Of a DNA stretch of 5,950 nucleotides, positions 1-5,474 are shown piece after piece. A model generated the notes under the pieces. It searched no databases. It worked only from the letters and a program-made list of their open reading frames with translations, and was not told where the DNA came from. Made by a program: the position numbers and the translations under genes. The stretch's first letter is position 1, and each line of letters begins with the position of its first letter. The DNA is from Pseudomonadota bacterium (GTDB lineage: Bacteria > Pseudomonadota > Alphaproteobacteria > Rhodospirillales > Casp-alpha2): contig JADFNT010000114.1 of the NCBI GenBank assembly GCA_022563215.1, forward strand, positions 1 to 5,950. The letters are read 5' to 3'.

Positions 1-798
1 GCCGCAGTCGTCGACGAGCCCGAAACAGGTGGCGCCGCGTCCCGCCATCCGCGCCAACAGGCATTCGTCTGCCGCTTCCAGCACCGTCAGCACGTCACCG
101 ATCGCCGGCCGGAGGCCGCAAGCCGCGGCGGTCAAATCGTTGCCGCGCCGGGCCAGGATGTCGGCCAGGGCCTGAGCGGATTCCGGGGCGTCGTCGAAGC
201 GGGCGGGTTCGGAGAATCCGCCCTCGCGGGCGGCGAAGACCTCGAGCGTCGACAGGGCCACGCCGGGATGGGCCAGAACCAGCCACGCCGGCGGCAGGGC
301 CGGCGAGCGGGCGATTTCCTCGCCGATGCCGCCGATGAAAGCGGCGCTTCCGAACAGACACGCCGGCACGTCGGCACCGAGCTCCAGCGCCAGCTTTTCC
401 AGGTCCGGCCCGCCCGCCCCATCGATGCCCCAAAGTTCCGACAGGCCGGTCAGCGCCGCCGCCGCGTCGGCCGACCCGCCGCCGATGCCCGACGCCACCG
501 GCAGGCGCTTGTCGAGCCGGATGTCGGCCCCGGCATCGGTCCCGGCGATCTCGGCGAGCCGCCGGGCGGCCTTGAGGACCAGGTTGTCGGCTTGCGTTTC
601 CTTCAGGTCGTCCCCGTAGGGGCCCTCGATGGTCAGGCTCAGCCCGGCCGCCGGGGCCATCGACACCCGGTCATGGATTCCGGCGAAGGCGATCAGGCTG
701 TCCAGCAGGTGATAACCGTCGGATCGCTTGCCGGTGAGGTGAAGATAAAGGTTGATCTTGGCCGGCGCCGGGATGCTTAAGCGCGCCGAATCAGCCAT
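1..798 (-). CDS. ispE: 4-diphosphocytidyl-2-C-methyl-D-erythritol kinase, 3' end outside window
   Basis: This GHMP-family kinase phosphorylates the 2-hydroxyl of CDP-methylerythritol with ATP in the cytosolic MEP pathway to isopentenyl diphosphate. 266 codons are present without a stop; family members are about 280-300 residues, so only a short C-terminus is missing. The substrate-site motif PAPAKINLYLHL is at residues 10-21, with the expected catalytic Lys14. The ATP-binding glycine loop PVASGIGGGSADAA is at 100-113, and GADVPACLFG at 141-150 carries the expected catalytic Asp143. The third GHMP motif, at 251-261, reads MAGRGATCFGL; the family usually has MSGSG or MSGTG there, so two hydroxyl residues are replaced by Ala252 and Arg254. 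The ATG at 798 is chosen because it lies just before the conserved motif. It overlaps the end of the upstream TPR gene by 8 bases (ATGGCTGA), which suggests translational coupling and no promoter of its own. The identification is firm. Confidence 0.96.
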   Translation of the reverse strand, partial: MADSARLSIPAPAKINLYLHLTGKRSDGYHLLDSLIAFAGIHDRVSMAPAAGLSLTIEGPYGDDLKETQADNLVLKAARRLAEIAGTDAGADIRLDKRLPVASGIGGGSADAAAALTGLSELWGIDGAGGPDLEKLALELGADVPACLFGSAAFIGGIGEEIARSPALPPAWLVLAHPGVALSTLEVFAAREGGFSEPARFDDAPESAQALADILARRGNDLTAAACGLRPAIGDVLTVLEAADECLLARMAGRGATCFGLVDDCG

Positions 799-2542
799 CA
801 TCGGGGGTTTTCTTGGCGGTTTCCGTGTCTTCGGCCAAACCCTGCTTGAGCTTCAGGCGGAGCTTGGCGGTCAGTTCGTCTTCGGGGTCCAGCGACAGCG
901 CGCGGCGCCATTGAAAGTCGGCCTCGCGCCGGCGCCCGACCCGCCAATAGGCATCGCCCAGATGACCGTTGATGATCGGGTCCTGGGGCCGGAGCTCGAC
1001 GGCCCGTTCAAGTTGGCGGACGGCGTTGTCGAAGTTGCCGAGCTTGTAATGTCCCCAGCCCAGGCTGTCGATGATATAGCCGTCGTTGGGACGCAGGTTG
1101 GCCGCTGTGCGGATCATTTCCAGGGCGCGGGCGATATGGGTTCCCTTTTCGATCCAGGAATAGCCGAGGTAGTTGAGCACGTAAGGCTGTTTCGGCTTGA
1201 AATCCAAGGCGTTCAGGAAATCGGCCTCGGCCCGGGACCATTGCTTCGCTCTCTCGAGGGAAATGCCGCGCGCATAGAGCAACGACCAATGCCGGGATTC
1301 GAGGGTCTGGATGCGTTTGAAGGCGCGGTCGTAGGCATCGATGGATTCGGCGAACCGGTCGTGGCTGCGCTGGATGTCGCCCAGGCTGATCAACGGACCG
1401 GGGTCTTCGGGGTGGTCGGCGGCCATGCGGTTAAGGTGTTTGACGGCTTCATCCGTGCGTTCCAGGCGGTCGAGGATCGAGGCGATCCGGAGCCGCGCCG
1501 ACCAGGAAAACGCCGAACGGCGGTCGATGGCCGAATAAAGCTCCAGGGACGGCTCCAAGCGGTCGTTGGCTTCAAGGATATCGCCCAGCAGAATCTGCAT
1601 GACCGGAAACCGGGGCTTCAGGTAAAGCGCCAACTTGCCCAAAACCAGGGCCGTTTCCTGGGCGTTCTGCTGGCGCAGCGAACTGGCGATGCCGAACAGC
1701 GCCTCCGCCGCTCCGTCCGCCACCGAGAACACCTTGAGCGGCGGCTTGGCGCCCGCCTTCAGGCGCGCCAAGGCGACGTCAAGAAGCCGCGATCCCGGCT
1801 GCTCCTTGAGATAGCGGTCATAGAGCAAGCGCGCCTTTTCCGTTTGCCCGGTCCGTTCGTAAAGCGAGCCCAGGAGCTGCACCACCCGAAGCGACAGGCC
1901 GTTCTGGCCCTGGCTGACGGCGAGAAAATGTTTCTCCGCCTCGTCGTGGCGTCCCAGCATCTCGTTGATCAACGCCGCGTGCATGGCGAGAAGCGGCTTC
2001 ACCGCCTTGTCCTGGGGCTCGGCGGTCAGCAATTTCAGCGCCGCGTCCATTTTTTTTTCGCCGACCAGGCTCCACCCCCTGAGAACCGGCCCGACGAACT
2101 TGGCGAGACCGTTCTCCGGCAGGTTCTTGAGCCGCTTATTCGCGGCGGCGAAACGGCCCTGCTTGATGTCATTGACGGCCAGGATCAGGTGCGCCACCGG
2201 CGAATTGAGTTTGGTCTTCAACAGCCGCCGGGCCAATTCCGTCGCTTCCTTCATACGGCCCTCGACGGCCATCAGGATGAAAGTCCGGCGCAGAAGGGCG
2301 GGCGTCTCGGGGGCCTTTTTCAACGCCGCGCCCAGGAAATCCGCCGCCGCCGAAAGGTCCTTGCGGGCCTGGGCATGGCGACCGGCGAGGTAGTTGCCGC
2401 TCAGCGTCCGGCCCGGTTCCATGCGGTCCTTGCCGGCTTCCGCCGGCAGCGGGGCGATCATCAGAGCGCCGGCGGCAACGCCCGCTGAAATCCCCCCAGC
2501 AATCACAAGGATTGATTTGCGGAATATGGAGTATTCTTTCAT
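791..2542 (-). CDS. Exported tetratricopeptide-repeat protein, possible LbcA-like adaptor
   Basis: A 583-residue protein with an N-terminal signal peptide: basic MKEYSIFRKS, a hydrophobic stretch at about 11-33, and a likely signal peptidase I site after PLPAEA (31-36). The remainder is helical TPR-type repeat. The clearest units lie at about 353-410 and 455-550, including NYLGYSWIEKG (457-467), LGWGHYKLGNFDNAVRQLERA (494-514) and LGDAYWRVGRRREAD (528-542). There is no cysteine anywhere, hence no lipobox, so the mature protein should be soluble in the periplasm or held there by partners. No enzymatic domain is seen; a scaffold or adaptor role fits TPR proteins. In P. aeruginosa the TPR lipoprotein LbcA (PA4667) is encoded just before lolB and ispE, and here the TPR gene directly precedes ispE. 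That supports homology but does not prove it. ATG 2542 is chosen because it begins a proper signal peptide; an in-frame TTG at 2560 would add six residues. Neither has a clear ribosome-binding site. A run of nine A (2058-2050) encodes Lys163-Lys164. Confidence 0.88.
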   Translation of the reverse strand: MKEYSIFRKSILVIAGGISAGVAAGALMIAPLPAEAGKDRMEPGRTLSGNYLAGRHAQARKDLSAAADFLGAALKKAPETPALLRRTFILMAVEGRMKEATELARRLLKTKLNSPVAHLILAVNDIKQGRFAAANKRLKNLPENGLAKFVGPVLRGWSLVGEKKMDAALKLLTAEPQDKAVKPLLAMHAALINEMLGRHDEAEKHFLAVSQGQNGLSLRVVQLLGSLYERTGQTEKARLLYDRYLKEQPGSRLLDVALARLKAGAKPPLKVFSVADGAAEALFGIASSLRQQNAQETALVLGKLALYLKPRFPVMQILLGDILEANDRLEPSLELYSAIDRRSAFSWSARLRIASILDRLERTDEAVKHLNRMAADHPEDPGPLISLGDIQRSHDRFAESIDAYDRAFKRIQTLESRHWSLLYARGISLERAKQWSRAEADFLNALDFKPKQPYVLNYLGYSWIEKGTHIARALEMIRTAANLRPNDGYIIDSLGWGHYKLGNFDNAVRQLERAVELRPQDPIINGHLGDAYWRVGRRREADFQWRRALSLDPEDELTAKLRLKLKQGLAEDTETAKKTPDDG

Positions 2543-2549
2543 CACTGGT

Positions 2550-2580
2550 ATTTTAGACAACCCAGCCGTTTAAGTCACAA
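2550..2580 (-). promoter_or_regulatory. Possible weak promoter before the TPR gene
   Basis: The 38 bases between the ETF-QO stop and ATG 2542 are AT-richer than their surroundings. On the minus strand they hold TTGTGA (2580-2575) and TAAAAT (2555-2550), separated by 19 bases, which is longer than the usual 17. A transcript started here would begin at about 2543, practically at the ATG, giving a leaderless message. No terminator hairpin is visible in the gap, so read-through from the ETF-QO gene remains the simpler model. Confidence 0.22.
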
Positions 2581-4308
2581 CTACATATTCGGATAATTGG
2601 GCCCGCCGCCGCCTTCGGGCACCACCCAGACGATGTTCTGGGTCGGGTCCTTGATGTCGCAGGTTTTGCAGTGGACGCAGTTCTGGGCGTTGATTTGCAG
2701 GCGCTTGGCGTCTTCGTCCCCGGCTTCGTCCCCGGCTTGGTCATCGACGAATTCAAAGACCCCGGCGGGACAGAACCGCGCCTCCGGCCCGTCATAGAGG
2801 GCCAGGTTGACGCTTGTGGGCACGGTGTCGTCCTTGAGGGTCAGATGGACGGGCTGGTTTTCCTCGTGGTTGGTGTTGGACAGGAACACCGACGACAGCT
2901 TGTCGAAGGTGATCTCGCCGTCCGGTTTCGGATAATCGATCTTCCGGCATTGGTCGGCATTCGCCAGCGCCGAATGGTCCGGGTGGTGGCCGAAGGTCCA
3001 CGGAACGAGAAAGCCAAGGCCCAGATTGTTGAGCCACATATCGATGCCGGAATAGAGCGTCCCCAGTTTGATCCCGAACTTGGCCAACGCCGGGCGGGCG
3101 TTGCGGACCCGGTGCAGGTCCTTGTAGGCCCAGGATTTCCTGAAGGCCCGCACGTAGTCGGACAGTTCGTCGCCGCCGTCGCCGCCGTCGCCGATCGCCT
3201 GATAAGCGGCCTCGGCCGCCAACATCCCCGTTTTCATGGCGTTGTGGGTGCCTTTGATGCGGGGCACGTTGACGAACCCGGCCGAACACCCGATCAGGGC
3301 GCCGCCGGGAAACACCAGCTTCGGTATCGATTGCAGGCCGCCTTCGTTGATGGCGCGCGCCCCGTAGGCGACCCGGCGGCCGCCTTCCAGCAACGGCCTG
3401 ACGGCGGGATGGGTCTTGAACCGCTGCATTTCATCGAACGGCGACAGGTGGGGGTTTTGGTAATCCAGCGCGACGACGAACCCGATGGCGACCTGGCCCC
3501 CTTCCTGATGATAGATAAAGCCGCCGCCGGCCGTATCGGTCAGCGGCCAGCCCAGGGTGTGGATGACGGTGCCGGGTTTGTGCTTTCGCGGATCGACGTC
3601 CCATAATTCCTTGATGCCGATGCCGTAGGTCTGGGGCTCGACGCCTTCTCCTAAGTTGAACCGCGCCATGACCTGTTGGCTCAGCGACCCGCGCGCGCCT
3701 TCGGCCAGGAAGGTATATTTGGCGTGCAGTTCGATGCCCGGCTGATGGTTGGGGCCGGGCGTGCCGTCCTTGTTCAGGCCCATGTCGCCGGTGGCGATGC
3801 CTTTGACGGCGCCGTCGCCGCGGGTGAGAACTTCCGCCGCCGCGAAACCGGGATAGATCTCGACGCCCAGTTCTTCCGCCTGTCCGCCAAGCCAGCGGCA
3901 AAGGTTGCCCAAGCTGAGGGTATAGCAACCCTTGTTGCTCATCAGCGGCGGCAGCAGGAAATGCGGCATCGGCCACTTGCCCGTTGCCGACAGCATCCAG
4001 AAGTGGTTTTCGGTTACCGGCACGGTCAGCGGCGCGCCCCGGTCCTTCCAGTCGGGAATCAACTCGTCCAGGGCCCGGGTGTCGATGACCGCGCCGGAAA
4101 GGATGTGGGCGCCGATTTCGGACCCCTTCTCGACGACGCAGACGTTCAGGTCCCGGTCTCCCCCGGCCGCCAGTTGTTTGAGCCGGATCGCGGCGCTCAG
4201 CCCCGCCGGCCCGGCGCCGACGATGACCACGTCGAAGTCCATGGATTCCCGCTCTTGGACCGGTTGGGGGGCCGCTTCGGTGGTTGGGGCTTCGGAGTCT
4301 GGAGTCAT
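2581..4308 (-). CDS. Electron transfer flavoprotein:ubiquinone oxidoreductase (ETF-QO)
   Basis: This membrane-associated FAD and [4Fe-4S] enzyme passes electrons from reduced electron transfer flavoprotein, fed by acyl-CoA and other dehydrogenases, to ubiquinone. At 575 residues it is full length for bacterial ETF-QO. The FAD-binding Rossmann motif DVVIVGAGPAG is at 26-36, and the acidic residue ending the second beta strand (VVEKG) is at about 60. TGDMGLNKDG (173-182) and GCSAGFVNVPRIKGTH (340-355) are family signatures. The cluster ligands are Cys513 (RFCPAGV), Cys544, Cys547 and Cys550 (NCVHCKTC), followed by the typical C-terminal PEGGGGPNYPNM. The loop between Cys513 and Cys544 carries an acidic AGDEAGDE insert (525-532) coded by a 12-base tandem duplication. 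A second small repeat, GDGGDGGD (373-380), comes from three 9-base units. ATG 4308 has a GGAAAG ribosome-binding sequence three bases upstream, and the pre-Rossmann segment ending ERESM matches relatives. The partner etfA and etfB genes are not in the window. The gene is probably first in an operon with the TPR gene and ispE. Confidence 0.97.
   Translation of the reverse strand: MTPDSEAPTTEAAPQPVQERESMDFDVVIVGAGPAGLSAAIRLKQLAAGGDRDLNVCVVEKGSEIGAHILSGAVIDTRALDELIPDWKDRGAPLTVPVTENHFWMLSATGKWPMPHFLLPPLMSNKGCYTLSLGNLCRWLGGQAEELGVEIYPGFAAAEVLTRGDGAVKGIATGDMGLNKDGTPGPNHQPGIELHAKYTFLAEGARGSLSQQVMARFNLGEGVEPQTYGIGIKELWDVDPRKHKPGTVIHTLGWPLTDTAGGGFIYHQEGGQVAIGFVVALDYQNPHLSPFDEMQRFKTHPAVRPLLEGGRRVAYGARAINEGGLQSIPKLVFPGGALIGCSAGFVNVPRIKGTHNAMKTGMLAAEAAYQAIGDGGDGGDELSDYVRAFRKSWAYKDLHRVRNARPALAKFGIKLGTLYSGIDMWLNNLGLGFLVPWTFGHHPDHSALANADQCRKIDYPKPDGEITFDKLSSVFLSNTNHEENQPVHLTLKDDTVPTSVNLALYDGPEARFCPAGVFEFVDDQAGDEAGDEDAKRLQINAQNCVHCKTCDIKDPTQNIVWVVPEGGGGPNYPNM
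2712..2735 (-). repeat. 12-base tandem duplication inside the ETF-QO gene
   Basis: On the plus strand CTTCGTCCCCGG occurs at 2712-2723 and again, exactly, at 2724-2735. A decayed third copy starts at 2736 (CTTGGTCATCG). The repeat is a multiple of three, so the frame is kept; it adds Ala-Gly-Asp-Glu units to the loop between the first and second cluster cysteines. Confidence 0.85.
3169..3195 (-). repeat. Three 9-base units (GTCGCCGCC) inside the ETF-QO gene
   Basis: The units are at 3169-3177 and 3178-3186 (exact) and 3187-3195 (GTCGCCGAT, degenerate). They encode the Gly/Asp stretch GDGGDGGD around residue 376 of ETF-QO, between the conserved GMLAAE helix and the ELSDYVRAF helix. It probably arose by slippage and forms a flexible surface loop. 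Confidence 0.7.
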
Positions 4309-4322
4309 GATCTTTCCGGCCT

Positions 4323-4358
4323 GGGGTGGACGGGGGGTGGCCTGGGGGGCTGAACGGG
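4323..4358 (+). other. Putative G-quadruplex motif in the divergent intergenic region
   Basis: On the plus strand there are four G-tracts: 4323-4326, 4332-4337, 4344-4349 and 4356-4358. The loops are 5, 6 and 6 bases, which meets the usual G3+ with 1-7 base loop rule. The plus strand is the template strand for the ETF-QO leader, so the ETF-QO mRNA is C-rich here. The tract lies between the proposed ETF-QO transcription start (about 4356) and its ribosome-binding site. Confidence 0.5.
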
Positions 4359-4362
4359 CCGC

Positions 4363-4371
4363 CTTATACCA
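4363..4371 (-). promoter_or_regulatory. Proposed extended -10 promoter for the ETF-QO operon
   Basis: On the minus strand the sequence reads TGG (4371-4369) followed by TATAAG (4368-4363), an extended -10 element (TGn plus a near-consensus hexamer). I see no good -35 hexamer at 16-18 bases upstream. A start near 4356 would give a leader of about 48 bases before ATG 4308, which contains a recognisable GGAAAG ribosome-binding sequence. Confidence 0.5.
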
Positions 4372-4417
4372 TACCGGTGTCCGGTTGGGGATGTCCTGGT
4401 GCCACCGGCATGGTATA
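4365..4417. repeat. Inverted repeat, 15-base arms, between divergent genes
   Basis: The left arm is TATACCATACCGGTG (4365-4379). The right arm is CACCGGCATGGTATA (4403-4417). They are reverse complements at 14 of 15 positions, the only mismatch being 4373/4409, and the spacer is 23 bases. The arms contain the -10 regions of both divergent promoters in mirror orientation. A protein dimer binding one or both arms could co-regulate both genes, or the symmetry may simply reflect shared promoter architecture. No known operator consensus was recognised. Confidence 0.75.
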
Positions 4418-4419
4418 TT
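4411..4419 (+). promoter_or_regulatory. Proposed extended -10 promoter for the uracil-DNA glycosylase gene
   Basis: TGG (4411-4413) followed by TATATT (4414-4419) is an extended -10 element and the mirror image of the one for ETF-QO. No good -35 hexamer lies at 16-18 bases; TTGGGG at 4385-4390 is 23 bases away. Initiation would fall at about 4425-4427, on the first candidate ATG. Confidence 0.45.
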
Positions 4420-4424
4420 CGGCC

Positions 4425-5315
4425 ATGGCCCCGCCCCATTCCATGACCGCCCGCGAACTGCTCGAATGGTACGCCGAGGCCGGTGTCGACGAAACCATCG
4501 CCGACCGGCCGGTCAACCGGTTCGAGGAAAAACCGCAAGCCGCGAACCCGGCCGCTCCCCCGGTCCCCCCCGAACCCGGCCCCGGAGAATCGAAACCTAT
4601 TGAATCGAACGGGGAAAAAAAGGGCCTGGCCGACGCGGCGGCCCCGTCCCCGTCCCCACGGGAGCCGCCCCCCGAACCGCCCGTTTCGGTGCCGCAAGGG
4701 GGCGCCAACGGCGAGGTGACGGCGGCCGTGCATCTGGCCCGGTCGGCTGGTTCGGTCGACGAGCTGCGCCGGGCCCTGGAATCCTTCGACGGCTGCGGGC
4801 TCAAGAAGACGGCGACCAACCTGGTTTTTACCGACGGCAACGCGCAAGCCCCGATCCTGTTCGTCGGCGAAGGCCCGGGGGCGGAAGAGGACCGCCAGGG
4901 CCTGCCCTTCGTCGGCCCGTCGGGAAAGCTTCTCGACAAGATGCTGGCCTCTATCGGTCTCGATAGGACCGGGGTGCTGATCTCCAACACCGTGTTCTGG
5001 CGGCCGCCCGGCAACCGCACCCCGTCGGCGCAGGAAACGGCGGTCTGCATGCCGTTCCTGGAACGCCTGATCGAACTGGTGGACCCGAAGGTCCTGGTCG
5101 CGCTCGGCGGTCCGGCGGCCAAATCGCTGCTCGCCGAGACCACCAGCGTCGGCCGGCTGAGGGGGAAATGGTTCTCCTATTCGACGCCGGGCCTGGCGCG
5201 GCCGATCGATGCGACGGCGCTTTACCACCCCGCCTATCTGCTGCGATCGCCGGGGCAGAAACGGGTGACCTGGATGGATTGGCTGGGCATCAAACGCAAA
5301 CTTCAGGCGCCATAG
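4425..5315 (+). CDS. Uracil-DNA glycosylase, family-4-like, with incomplete Fe-S ligand set
   Basis: A 296-residue member of the UDG superfamily (COG1573 type), expected to excise uracil from DNA and start base-excision repair. Motifs are GEGPGAEED (148-156) followed by GLPFVGPSGKLLD, RPPGNRTP (193-200) and YHPAYLLR (267-274), the usual first motif, central motif and His-containing final motif. An N-terminal LLEWYAEAGVDETI segment is followed by a Pro/Ala/Glu-rich linker at about 35-95, joining it to the catalytic domain. Family-4 enzymes bind [4Fe-4S] through C-x2-C and a distal C-x15-C-like pair. Only Cys124 and Cys208 are present; Phe121 and Trp192 occupy the other two positions, and there is no further cysteine. 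A changed metal site or a cluster-free fold is likely, and activity cannot be assumed. The start is uncertain: ATG 4425, ATG 4443 (six residues shorter) and GTG 4326 are in frame. None of the ATGs has a ribosome-binding sequence, and 4425 best fits the promoter. A run of seven A is at 4615-4621. Confidence 0.9.
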   Translation: MAPPHSMTARELLEWYAEAGVDETIADRPVNRFEEKPQAANPAAPPVPPEPGPGESKPIESNGEKKGLADAAAPSPSPREPPPEPPVSVPQGGANGEVTAAVHLARSAGSVDELRRALESFDGCGLKKTATNLVFTDGNAQAPILFVGEGPGAEEDRQGLPFVGPSGKLLDKMLASIGLDRTGVLISNTVFWRPPGNRTPSAQETAVCMPFLERLIELVDPKVLVALGGPAAKSLLAETTSVGRLRGKWFSYSTPGLARPIDATALYHPAYLLRSPGQKRVTWMDWLGIKRKLQAP

Positions 5316-5330
5316 TTTCTCCAACCATTG

Positions 5331-5381
5331 CCCGGAAATCCTCTTTTCCCTGGAAATCGCCCCCCCTTTTCCCTGGAATTC
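5331..5381 (+). repeat. Short direct repeats after the glycosylase gene
   Basis: CTTTTCCCTGGAAATC (5343-5358) recurs as CTTTTCCCTGGAATTC (5366-5381), with 15 of 16 identical and a 23-base period. A shorter relative, CCCGGAAATC, stands at 5331-5340. A run of seven C (5360-5366) lies between the copies. GGAAA/TTTCC pairs could form weak 5-base stems but there is no GC-rich hairpin with a T-tail, so I do not call a terminator. Their position just upstream of the next promoter makes a regulatory role possible. Confidence 0.6.
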
Positions 5382-5434
5382 TTAAAAATCCAAGCTTTTA
5401 GCGGGTTGCCTGCGGAATCGGGATGTTTTATACA
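5381..5434 (+). promoter_or_regulatory. Sigma70-type promoter of the lytic transglycosylase gene
   Basis: TTGCCT (5406-5411) and TATACA (5429-5434) are separated by 17 bases. The AT-rich block at 5381-5400, immediately upstream, could act as an UP element. Transcription would begin near 5441, giving a leader of about 34 bases. It is the best promoter match in the window and implies that this gene is transcribed independently of the glycosylase gene. Confidence 0.6.
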
Positions 5435-5474
5435 AAACCAGGTTGCTCGGGGGAGGGGGTTTGTTAATTATTTC

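Noticed and set aside
752..2488. 578-codon open frame on the plus strand, opposite the TPR gene
   Set aside because: The product has no recognisable domain, is rich in Arg/Gly/Gln, and mirrors a well-supported TPR protein with a signal peptide. Long antisense open frames are expected in GC-rich codon usage.
2671..4353. Open frames of 311 and 225 codons on the plus strand, opposite the ETF-QO gene
   Set aside because: They are shadows of ETF-QO, whose FAD and Fe-S motifs are unambiguous; no family resemblance was seen in the plus-strand products.
4421..4430. Perfect 10-base palindrome GGCCATGGCC over the ATG at 4425
   Set aside because: Short GC-rich palindromes are common at this composition, and there is no second copy nearby.
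4952..4967. Perfect small hairpin CTATCG-GTCT-CGATAG
   Set aside because: It lies inside conserved glycosylase coding sequence (ASIGLDRTG) and is short enough to occur by chance.
4305..5324. 339-codon open frame on the minus strand, opposite the glycosylase gene
   Set aside because: Arg/Gly-rich sequence without motifs. The plus-strand frame carries the conserved glycosylase motifs.
5316..5400. Rho-independent terminator after the glycosylase gene
   Set aside because: Only weak GGAAA/TTTCC and TAAAA/TTTTA pairings are present. There is no GC-rich stem followed by a T-run in the right orientation.
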